DNA of 41,754 nt from Actinomycetes bacterium (GTDB taxonomy: Bacteria; Actinomycetota; Acidimicrobiia; Acidimicrobiales; RAAP-2): positions 1-41,754 of the forward strand of contig JAKAQM010000010.1 of assembly GCA_021822565.1 (NCBI GenBank). The letters are read 5' to 3'. The position numbers and the translations under genes were made by a program. How positions within the stretch are numbered: position 1 is the first letter of the stretch; each line of letters opens with the position of its first letter. Positions 8,063-14,475 of the stretch are shown here, in pieces. The notes beneath the pieces were generated by a model, which saw nothing but the letters and a program-made list of their open reading frames with translations, was not told the DNA's origin and did no database searches.

Positions 8063-9418
8063 TCACCCCAGCCGGGCCTTGTCGAGGACGGCGATGAACG
8101 TCGGCCGCCGCCGGTGCGTCTCCCGCAACGCCGCCAGGTGCGCGGCGAACTCACCCTGGCGATCCGCCGCTCGGGCAGCCTGCGCCGCCTTCTTCAGGAT
8201 CGCCACCGCTCGCACGTAGGCCGCCTTTCCGGTCGTCTCGAGCTGGAGGTCGGCCAGGCGCAGGTACACGTCGAGCGCATCGCCCGGCGCAGACGCTTCA
8301 CGGGCCTCGGCCAGGCGCACCCACCGCTGCGGTCCCGGATCCCAGCCAGGATGGGCTCCGGGCACCTGCCAGGCAGCTTCGGGCTCTCCGTCGGTAAGCA
8401 GCACGTCGACGAGGCCACCGGGGTCGCGCTCCGCCAGCACCGCCCGGGCCGCTGGGCGCTCGGCCGACCACACCCCACCGGCCTCGGCCGCAGCGCGCAG
8501 GAGGCCGTACGTCGACGACGAGGGCATCGCCTGGTGCTGCTCCCGGCGGAGCCGGAGCACCTCCTGGTCCTCGTCCCGGCGGGCGTGGACCCCGGCGGCC
8601 AGGTCGTAGAGCTGGGCGACCTGCCAGCCGCTCGTCTCGGCGATCCCGCGGGTGGCCCAGGACAGGACGTCGTCGTCGCGCCCCAGCTCCGCCATGGCCT
8701 CGGCGACCCTGATGAACTGGTACGGCCGGCTCAGGTCACCGCCCAGCAGCCCGACGAGCGCTTCCGTGTCGCCGTCGAGCACGGCCAGACGCTCTTGGGC
8801 GTAGTTGGCGGCGAACGAGTCGCCACCACGTGCTTCGACCCGCTGCTTGACCTCGCGCCGGTACGCCGCGAGCCCGAGATCGCCCAGGGCTTCGGCGTAG
8901 CGGACCGGGTCCGCCTCGAAGAAGTCCTGGTCGTCGAAGCGGAACCGGACCATCCAGCGGGCCAGCTTGATCGGATCCGCATTGCCGGCGTCGCATGCCC
9001 GGGCGTGCAGGTCGAGCAGCTCACGCGCCAGGTCGCCGATCAGCCCGTCGGAGTCGTCCGCCTTGAGGATGACCTTGACGACGTGCCCGATCGCCCGCTC
9101 GATCAGCAGCACCAGCTCGGCCGTGGGCGACGAGTCGACCGCCTCGCCGATCGCCTCCACGACGGGCCTCGCCCGCATCGCCCAGCCGCCGCTCTCCCGG
9201 TAGCCGAGGTACTGGGTGGTCCGCAACCCGCGGTCGATCTCCGCCTTCAGCTGGGAGAGATCCCCCGACCCCCGGGTTGCCGTCAGACGGACCGCCCGAG
9301 CGACGTCCTCGTGGTGCTCTGCGGCCTTGCCGACGATCCCGCGGAGGTCCTCGGGGTCGAGCTTCTCGATCAGGACGTCGAGCTCCTCAGGCCCCGAGCG
9401 TGGCGCTCGTGGACTCAT
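8063..9418 (-). CDS. helical-repeat protein, SWIM-associated/DUF6880-like
   Basis: The protein has 451 residues and is entirely helical with TPR-like spacing: LLELHARACDAGNADPIKLA-like region (DLHARACDAGNADPIKLARW), FRFDDQDFFEADPVRYAEAL, SWATRGIAETSGWQVAQL and a C-terminal HRRRPTFIAVLDKARLG. The ending resembles both the protein at 2995-4302 and the C-terminal halves of SWIM zinc-finger proteins, but no SWIM cysteines are present. No signal peptide or membrane segment. ATG 9418 overlaps the stop of a possible seven-residue leader peptide (9415-9438). It is embedded among toxin-antitoxin genes on the same strand; whether that has functional meaning is unknown. Confidence 0.7.
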   Translation of the reverse strand: MSPRAPRSGPEELDVLIEKLDPEDLRGIVGKAAEHHEDVARAVRLTATRGSGDLSQLKAEIDRGLRTTQYLGYRESGGWAMRARPVVEAIGEAVDSSPTAELVLLIERAIGHVVKVILKADDSDGLIGDLARELLDLHARACDAGNADPIKLARWMVRFRFDDQDFFEADPVRYAEALGDLGLAAYRREVKQRVEARGGDSFAANYAQERLAVLDGDTEALVGLLGGDLSRPYQFIRVAEAMAELGRDDDVLSWATRGIAETSGWQVAQLYDLAAGVHARRDEDQEVLRLRREQHQAMPSSSTYGLLRAAAEAGGVWSAERPAARAVLAERDPGGLVDVLLTDGEPEAAWQVPGAHPGWDPGPQRWVRLAEAREASAPGDALDVYLRLADLQLETTGKAAYVRAVAILKKAAQAARAADRQGEFAAHLAALRETHRRRPTFIAVLDKARLG

Positions 9419-9438
9419 TGCAGATTCTCGCCGCTCAT
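9415..9438 (-). other. possible 7-residue coupled leader ORF
   Basis: ATG 9438 opens MSGENLQ and its TGA overlaps the ATG of the 451-residue protein gene as ATGA. A TACCGT hexamer lies 9 bases before ATG 9438 (9448-9453 on the plus strand), so a near-leaderless mRNA would start at this mini-gene and the main gene would be read by re-initiation. No Shine-Dalgarno sequence precedes ATG 9418. Confidence 0.35.
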
Positions 9439-9473
9439 CGCCTTGCGACGGTAACGCCCGGACACCATCATGT

Positions 9474-9902
9474 TCAGGTTCGGCCGACCTTGAGGCCGCC
9501 TCGCCGGTGCTGGAGCCACAGTTGCGGGTGCCGCGACGAGCCCGCGATCACCTCCAGCCAGCGTGGGTAGTTCAAGACGATGAGTTCGAGCTGCTCGCGG
9601 AGGCCTGACGGTTGGCGAGTGCAGAGGATCACGTCCACCCCTCGGCGGAGGTACGCACGGACGCGAAGCTCCCGGCTCCGGAAGTCCTGGTCGGACGTGA
9701 CGAGGATCCGATCCTCCTTTGCGCACCAGTCGGCGATCTCCGCGTCGCTCGCCTTGTGCCGAAGCCCCTGGACCCTCGGATGCGGCTCGCCGAGCTCGGC
9801 GATTCGCTGGACCTGCTGCACGGTGTACTCGAAGCGAGGAAGCAACTCCCCCAGCCAATGACTGAAGTTCTCGTCCAACAGGAATCGAGGCTCAGCTGGC
9901 AA
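9474..9902 (-). CDS. PIN-like toxin, VapC45/DUF5615 type
   Basis: The protein has up to 142 residues. RFLLDENFSHWL (residues 6-17) supplies the first acidic pair and ILVTSDQDFRSREL the second, the D-E-N ... S-D-x-D-F pattern of the DUF5615/Mut7-C PIN-like fold; ASDAEIADWC lies between. Such proteins act as Mg2+-dependent RNases paired with DUF433-type antitoxins; the M. tuberculosis pair Rv2018/Rv2019 (VapBC45) has almost the same sizes. The TTG start at 9902 overlaps the antitoxin gene by 11 bases; no better start exists before the conserved core. The toxin is the second gene of the operon. Confidence 0.85.
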   Translation of the reverse strand: MPAEPRFLLDENFSHWLGELLPRFEYTVQQVQRIAELGEPHPRVQGLRHKASDAEIADWCAKEDRILVTSDQDFRSRELRVRAYLRRGVDVILCTRQPSGLREQLELIVLNYPRWLEVIAGSSRHPQLWLQHRRGGLKVGRT

Positions 9903-10560
9903 GGAGGTCCTGGACCCCTTGCACGTCCTCCACGTCGATGGCGTGCCAGTCGGCGATCTGCTCGACGCTGTGGGAAACCAGCTCCCTCGCGATGACGGCG
10001 ATAGGGAGGCGCGTGCCCTTCACGACGGGCTCGCCGAACTGGATGTTCGGATCGATCTCGACACGGTCGGTCAGCTCCCAGGCAACCGCCTCGTTCACAG
10101 CGCCGAAGCGGATCTCCTCGGCGAACGTCTCGATGACGGGCAGCCACACGTAGTGGCCGGCCCCTCTGCCGACCAGCTCGATGACCTGCGGCTCTGCGCC
10201 AGCCGACGCCAGGTCGGCCCAGATCGCGGCGCCGTCAGTGAAGAAGAGCCGCTGCGCGAAAGGACGGGCCACGCCCGGCAGCGACTCGGCCAGCGCGGCT
10301 TCGAGCTTGCGGAGCTTTTGGAGGCTCACCCCTGACCGGCGGAAGCGCCGGACGACCTCCAAGCTGACGAGGTCGTGGAACGAGAGCAGGCGCGGCTCGT
10401 CGGGGCCGCTACCGACGCTCGGCGGAGTCAGCCCGGCAACCCAGCGGCGAAGGGTGCCGGCCCGTACGTCCGCGGCCCGCAGGCCGAGGATCCGGGCAGC
10501 CTCAGGGAAGCTGTAGATCCCGGTCCCGAACGCGGGCGCAGTGAGGGTCGAGGTGGGCAC
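9892..10560 (-). CDS. VapB45-like antitoxin with MerR-like HTH and DUF433 domain
   Basis: The protein has 222 residues. Residues 14-90 (YSFPEAARILGLRAADVRAG, LRRWVAGL, RLLSFHDLVSLEVVRRFRRS, GVSLQKLRKLEAAL) form a MerR-like DNA-binding domain. Residues 165-222 (RVEIDPNIQFGEPVVKGTRL, PIAVIARELV, SVEQIADWHAI, VQDLL) are a DUF433 domain, which contacts the PIN-like toxin. GTG 10560 follows TACGAT by 6 bases, so a leaderless transcript is likely. As in VapBC45 the antitoxin gene comes first and overlaps the toxin gene. Confidence 0.85.
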   Translation of the reverse strand: MPTSTLTAPAFGTGIYSFPEAARILGLRAADVRAGTLRRWVAGLTPPSVGSGPDEPRLLSFHDLVSLEVVRRFRRSGVSLQKLRKLEAALAESLPGVARPFAQRLFFTDGAAIWADLASAGAEPQVIELVGRGAGHYVWLPVIETFAEEIRFGAVNEAVAWELTDRVEIDPNIQFGEPVVKGTRLPIAVIARELVSHSVEQIADWHAIDVEDVQGVQDLLAS

Positions 10561-10572
10561 GGGGAAATCGTA
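10561..10572 (-). promoter_or_regulatory. -10 element of vapBC45-like operon
   Basis: On the minus strand TACGAT (10572-10567) is followed by TTCCCC and the GTG start. The decamer TACGATTTCC here is also present at 7470-7479 in the abiE operator region. Confidence 0.5.
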
Positions 10573-10608
10573 TCGGCCGGGTCCGACAGCCCGGAGCTCA
10601 TTCGAGCA

Positions 10609-10669
10609 CCAGCCGCCGGCTCAGCCGCACCACCGGTCGGAGGACTGGGCCGGCTCCTGCCGGGGGCGC
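10609..10669 (+). repeat. 61-bp dispersed repeat, copy B
   Basis: Second copy of the repeat at 7517-7577 (57 of 61 identical). It lies 49 bases upstream of the vapB45-like start and 74 bases upstream of the hicB start, in the divergent intergenic region. Confidence 0.7.
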
Positions 10670-10715
10670 CACATCCGCTACCAGCGTCTTGATCAGGTTG
10701 GACCTTCCACGGCGC

Positions 10716-10740
10716 GAACCACTACGCCGTAGAGTGGTTC
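10716..10740 (+). promoter_or_regulatory. hicBA operator palindrome overlapping -10 box
   Basis: GAACCACT (10716-10723) and AGTGGTTC (10733-10740) are exact inverted repeats around ACGCCGTAG, with an inner CTACG/CGTAG pair. The likely -10 box TAGAGT (10730-10735) lies within the right arm, 7 bases before the GTG start at 10743. A protein bound here would block transcription, as expected for autoregulation by a HicB or HicAB complex. Confidence 0.6.
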
Positions 10741-10742
10741 TC

Positions 10743-10943
10743 GTGCAGTTCACGGCAGCGGTCACGCACGAGGGTGGGTGGTACGTCGCGCGCGCCCTGG
10801 AGGTCGAGGTGACCAGCCAGGGTCGGACGGTCGACGAGGCCTTGGCGAACTTGCGGGAAGCGCTCGAGCTGTACTTCGAGGACGAGACCATGCCCGAGGT
10901 CGTCGAACCTCCCATCATCGCGACGGTGCAGCTGTCGGCGTGA
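10743..10943 (+). CDS. hicB: HicB-family antitoxin, short form
   Basis: The protein has 66 residues: VQFTAAVTHEGGWYVARALE, VEVTSQGRTVDEALANLREA, LELYFEDE and a C-terminal ATVQLSA. This is the partial RNase-H-like fold of HicB (UPF0150), which binds and masks HicA. The extra C-terminal helix-turn-helix or ribbon-helix-helix domain of longer HicB proteins is absent. GTG 10743 is preferred to the upstream frame start because it aligns with homologues and lies 7 bases after TAGAGT. Its stop overlaps hicA as GTGA. Antitoxin-first order is the less common but known hicBA arrangement. Confidence 0.85.
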   Translation: MQFTAAVTHEGGWYVARALEVEVTSQGRTVDEALANLREALELYFEDETMPEVVEPPIIATVQLSA

Positions 10944-11158
10944 GCCCGGCACTGCCGGTCGTCGGTGGTGCCGACGTCATCGCCGCCTTGTCCAAGGCCG
11001 GTTTCGTGCAGGTGAGTCAGCGAGGCAGCCACGTCAAGCTCCGAGGCGGCGATCGAACGGTCATCGTGCCGATGCATCGGGAGCTTGCGACCGGCACCCT
11101 CCGCTCGGTGCTCAGACAGGCCGGTCTCACGCCCGCGGAGTTCTTCGCGCTTCTCTGA
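10940..11158 (+). CDS. hicA: HicA-family mRNA interferase toxin
   Basis: The protein has 72 residues with a double-stranded RNA-binding-like fold: VIAALSKAGFVQVSQRGSHV (catalytic His in the GSHVKL motif), VIVPMHRELATGTLRSVLRQ and AGLTPAEFFALL. HicA cleaves mRNA independently of translation and is neutralised by HicB. GTG 10940 overlaps the hicB stop. All conserved residues are present, so the toxin looks active. Confidence 0.9.
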   Translation: MSPALPVVGGADVIAALSKAGFVQVSQRGSHVKLRGGDRTVIVPMHRELATGTLRSVLRQAGLTPAEFFALL

Positions 11159-11314
11159 CGCCCTCACTTGGCGTAGCCCTCACTGCGCACTTTGGTGTGC
11201 CGGGTGGCCAGGGTGATGGCCGGCCCCTCCACCAGCGGATCGAGGTTCGCATTCTGGGAGGCCGGGGCGCCGAACAATCGTCACACAAGTTGCATTTTCC
11301 AGGCCTCGGGCGGA

Positions 11315-11554
11315 TTGATCGGCAGGGAGGCTCGGAAGCGACTGGCCGAAGCGGTGGAGACCACTCACAGCGAGGCAGTGGTCCTCGAGCGCTACGGCCA
11401 GCCTGCGGCGGTCCTGGTCAGCCCCGAGCGGTACGAAGAGCTGATGGAGGCGCTGGAGGACCTCGAAGACGTCGAAGCCTTCGACGCCGTCATGGCCGAG
11501 GAGGGTCCGAGCATTCCCTGGGAACAGGTCAAGTCCGACCTCGGCTGGGTGTGA
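11315..11554 (+). CDS. Phd/YefM-family antitoxin, N-terminus uncertain
   Basis: The recognisable part is EARKRLAEAVETTHSEAVVL, ERYGQPAAVLVSPERYEELM, an acidic linker and a C-terminal IPWEQVKSDLGWV. The first half is the DNA-binding Phd/YefM dimerisation fold; the C-terminus wraps the RelE toxin. TTG 11315 is the closest usable start, but it leaves only about three residues before the first helix, so the usual first strand is short. The same frame is open up to TTG 11192 with non-homologous sequence, which suggests either an unusual start or loss of the original N-terminus. Its stop overlaps the next gene as GTGA. Confidence 0.7.
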   Translation: MIGREARKRLAEAVETTHSEAVVLERYGQPAAVLVSPERYEELMEALEDLEDVEAFDAVMAEEGPSIPWEQVKSDLGWV

Positions 11555-11812
11555 GCCGCTACCGGATCGAGGTCCGCCCAGCAGTGGCGCGAGCGCTCCG
11601 TGAGGTGGACCCCGACATGCGCCCCCGCATTCAGGGGGCGATCGCCCCTTTTGGCCACTGACCCCCGACCGCCGGCCGCCAGGGCGCTCCGGGGCCGACC
11701 GGGGTTTCGAGTCCGCGTCGGGGACTACCTGATCATCTACACCATTGCTGACGACGTGCTCCTGGTCATCGTGGCCGCGCTGGGTCATCGTGGAGAGATC
11801 CATGACCGGTGA
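11551..11812 (+). pseudogene. RelE-family toxin with a +1 frameshift
   Basis: Frame one (11551-11661) reads VSRYRIEVRPAVARALREVD and PDMRPRIQGAIA, then goes out of register and stops. A second frame continues with LLATDPRPPAARALRGRPGF, RVRVGDYLIIYTIADDVLLV and LGHRGEIHDR to a TGA at 11812. The two pieces join as one 86-residue RelE toxin if one C is removed from the CCCC run near 11645-11650. Without correction the first product lacks the catalytic C-terminal half. It may be an inactivated toxin or a base-call error. Confidence 0.8.
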
Positions 11813-12960
11813 CGGGCCGAGGCACCGCCCCATCTGGCACTCAGCCGAGCGCCAGCCGCCGGCCCTCTCTGCGTCGTACCCGCCGGCGCTGTCCCCAGTC
11901 CTCATCCGAGCCTGGGCGTGAGCCCGAGCGCCGTGCAAGTCGGCGTCGAGGAGCCGGCCACGTTCCGAGCCGTCGTCACCACAGCGCCAGCACGTGGTCT
12001 GACCGGCATCTCCGTCATCCGCCCTGGGACATCGACCGCGGGTGTACCTGGGCTCACAGAGTTCCGCGCGGTTGGCACCGAGTGGCAGGGCGTGACCTCG
12101 GGCCATCTCACCTCTGCGACCGCGCTGCGGCCGGCAACTACGAGGTCGAGGCGCGCTTTTGGCCTTCGATGCCACCGGTCCCGAGGGCCACGGCAATGCT
12201 TGGCTGGGCGCCATGCCGGTGTCCGCGCGCACGACAGCGATCGTCGGCATGGTCGGCCACGCGAGCTGTCCTGCTGTGACCGGACTGTTCCCGCTCATGG
12301 CAGGACTCCAAGCAAACCACGGCGTGCTCGCACGAACGTGGGAGGTGGGACGGCTCGCCCCCAGAGCACCTGCTGGCGGCATGATCGGCTGACCATCGGC
12401 GAGGGCGTTTCGGCAACGCTCTCTGCGCGGCACCTGCTGGCCTCGGGACAGAAAGGGCGCCGGTCGGCGACGATGGACGCGTTCCCACGAGACGCGAGGG
12501 ACGCCTCCTCGCGGCAATCGGCAGAGCGCGGCGAGAAGGGGTCCGAGGCGGTGTACCGCCGTGGCCGTGGCATTGCTGTCGGTGGGCTACTGGCGCTTCG
12601 TCCGGCAGGCCGAGACCTCCGGGGATGCGGCGGTGGTCGGGCGCTGGCGCGGAGGGTCGTGCGCTCGGCCCGCGCGCAGAGACCCTCGCCGCGGCTACCG
12701 CGGTGTCGACGGGTTCAACCTGGAGGCGCGTGCGCTGCTTGAGCAGCTCCGTGACGACGGGCACGAGGGGCACGCGCGGTGCCACATGCGTGACGCGCCG
12801 GGCCGCGCTACGTTCGCGAAGTGGGCCTGCTCGAAGCGGGGCGCTCCGACTCTGTTGGCGCGGCGGCTGAGCGCGCGGTCACCTCCCTTCTGCCGGATCA
12901 TCTCGGCTCGTCGGCGCGGGATCGGCTGGCAGGCGGCGGCGCGGTCGAGAGGGGAGCAGC
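11813..12960 (+). other. 1.15-kb stretch without a convincing gene
   Basis: Several open frames exist on both strands but all are Arg/Ala/Ser/Pro-rich shadows without recognisable motifs or good starts. A decamer CCCAGTCCTC at 11894-11903 is the reverse complement of part of the 61-bp repeat, perhaps by chance. The stretch probably holds decayed sequence at the right border of the toxin-antitoxin island plus the promoter of the S53 peptidase. Confidence 0.5.
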
Positions 12961-14421
12961 ATGAAGGCGCGTGGTGCCGCCCTGCTGAGCCTGTTCGTGG
13001 CCGTCGCGCTCGCAGCCGGACTGACGCTCGGGACGACCCTCGGGCCACCGGGCCACGCAGACGGATTTCCTCCCCGCCAGCTCCAGGATCGTCGTTCGCC
13101 GGGGACGAGCCTCCTCACCGAGGCGCAATGCCTCGCTGCACCTTCCATCCGCATGCCCTGTTACGACCCGGCCCAGATCCAGACGGCCTACGACGAGGCG
13201 CCGCTCCTCTCCAAGGGCATCGACGGACGCGGCCAGACGATCGCGATCGTGGACTCGTTCGGCTCCCCGACCGTCCGAACCGACCTCGCCGTGTTCGACG
13301 CCCGGTTCCACTTGCCCGCTCCTCCGAGCCTGGACGTCATCCAGCCGGCAGGTGCTGTCCCGCGTTACAACTCCGCCACAACAACAATGGTCGGCTGGGC
13401 AGGGGAGACCACGCTCGATGTGGAGTGGGCTCATGCGGTGGCACCAGGGGCGAGCCTCCTCCTCGTCGAGACCCCCGTCTCGGAGACCGAGGGAGCAACC
13501 GGGTTCCCTCAGATCGTGGCTGCGGAGAACTACGTCATCGACCATCACCTGGGTGACGTCATCAGCCAGAGCTTCGGAGCCAACGAGAAGACCTTCACTT
13601 CTGTGAGCACAATCGAGTCACTGCGCACCGCGTTCGTCGCGGCCGCAGCCGCAGGCGTGACGGTGGTCGCGTCGACGGGTGACACAGGAGTGAGCGACGA
13701 TTCGACAGCGACAGGCAAGAGCTTCTCGACGGTGCCGACCGTCACATGGCCGGCGAGCGACCCGCTCGTCACCGCTGTCGGGGGCACCCAGCTCAGCCTG
13801 AACGCGGCAGGTCGGCGAACCGCTCCCGATCAGGTGTGGAACGACTCGTATGACCCCGTGGCGAACCATTTCGTGTTCGGCACAGCGAAGCCCCATCCCG
13901 ATGCGAGCGGGGGCGGGCTCTCGTCGGTCTTCTCGCGCCCGTCGTACCAGGCAGGGGTTGCCCAGGTCGTTGGCGACCATCGTGGCATCCCAGACATCTC
14001 GATGAGTGCCGCGTGCTCGGGTCTCGTGGACACCTACCAGAGCTTCCCGGGGCCGACACCGCCGGGTTGGTACTACGTATGTGGCACGAGCGAGTCGGCA
14101 CCGCTGTTCGCAGGGATCGTCGCGCTCGCGGACCAAGAAGCCCATCATGGCCTCGGCCTGATCAACCCGGCGCTGTACGCGATGAAGCGGATGCACGACC
14201 CTGGGATCGTGCCGGTGACCAGGGGGGACACCACGGTGTCGTTCGAGCAGGGTGGCACCGAGCACACGGTCGACGGCTACCACGCGTCGGCGGGGTACAA
14301 CCTCGCGTCCGGGCTGGGCACCGTGGATGCTGCGCTGTTCGTTCCCGAGCTGGTGCGAACCGTCGCAAGCGTCGGCACGGCGGCCAGCTACGGCTTCCTG
14401 CCTTCGAGCGGCACGGGCTGA
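12961..14421 (+). CDS. secreted S53 (sedolisin-like) serine peptidase
   Basis: The protein has 486 residues. An N-terminal Lys/Arg then hydrophobic stretch (residues 6-25) is a signal peptide. The catalytic signature of S53 is present: E149 and D153 in GETTLDVEW, D241 in STGDTG (oxyanion hole), and S377 in GTSESAP. The C-terminus HASAGYNLASGLGTVD carries the calcium-site region. Sedolisins are usually acid-active and made with a prodomain of about 150-190 residues; here only about 60 residues lie between the signal peptide and the catalytic domain. Start ATG is preceded by GAGGGGAG at good spacing. The gene converges with the selenoprotein gene 38 bases downstream. Confidence 0.88.
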   Translation: MKARGAALLSLFVAVALAAGLTLGTTLGPPGHADGFPPRQLQDRRSPGTSLLTEAQCLAAPSIRMPCYDPAQIQTAYDEAPLLSKGIDGRGQTIAIVDSFGSPTVRTDLAVFDARFHLPAPPSLDVIQPAGAVPRYNSATTTMVGWAGETTLDVEWAHAVAPGASLLLVETPVSETEGATGFPQIVAAENYVIDHHLGDVISQSFGANEKTFTSVSTIESLRTAFVAAAAAGVTVVASTGDTGVSDDSTATGKSFSTVPTVTWPASDPLVTAVGGTQLSLNAAGRRTAPDQVWNDSYDPVANHFVFGTAKPHPDASGGGLSSVFSRPSYQAGVAQVVGDHRGIPDISMSAACSGLVDTYQSFPGPTPPGWYYVCGTSESAPLFAGIVALADQEAHHGLGLINPALYAMKRMHDPGIVPVTRGDTTVSFEQGGTEHTVDGYHASAGYNLASGLGTVDAALFVPELVRTVASVGTAASYGFLPSSGTG

Positions 14422-14443
14422 GCACCCTGAGGGCGATGACCAG

Positions 14444-14475
14444 GGGCGGAGAAAGGAGCTCAGCTCCCCGCCGAG
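14444..14475. terminator. hairpin between convergent genes
   Basis: GGCGG ... GGAGCT/AGCTCC ... CCGCC can pair into a bulged hairpin in the short gap and end of the convergent S53 peptidase and selenoprotein genes. No T-run follows on either side, so a terminator role is uncertain. Confidence 0.25.

Noticed and set aside
11640-11660. Programmed ribosomal frameshift in relE
   Set aside because: A +1 shift is needed; the codons around the CCCCTTTT run do not allow good re-pairing of the P-site tRNA, and RelE toxins are not known to need frameshifting.
12138-12785. A 215-codon minus-strand open frame in the gene-poor stretch
   Set aside because: It is rich in Arg, Ala, Pro and Ser, has no motif, and several competing frames of the same kind cover the region.
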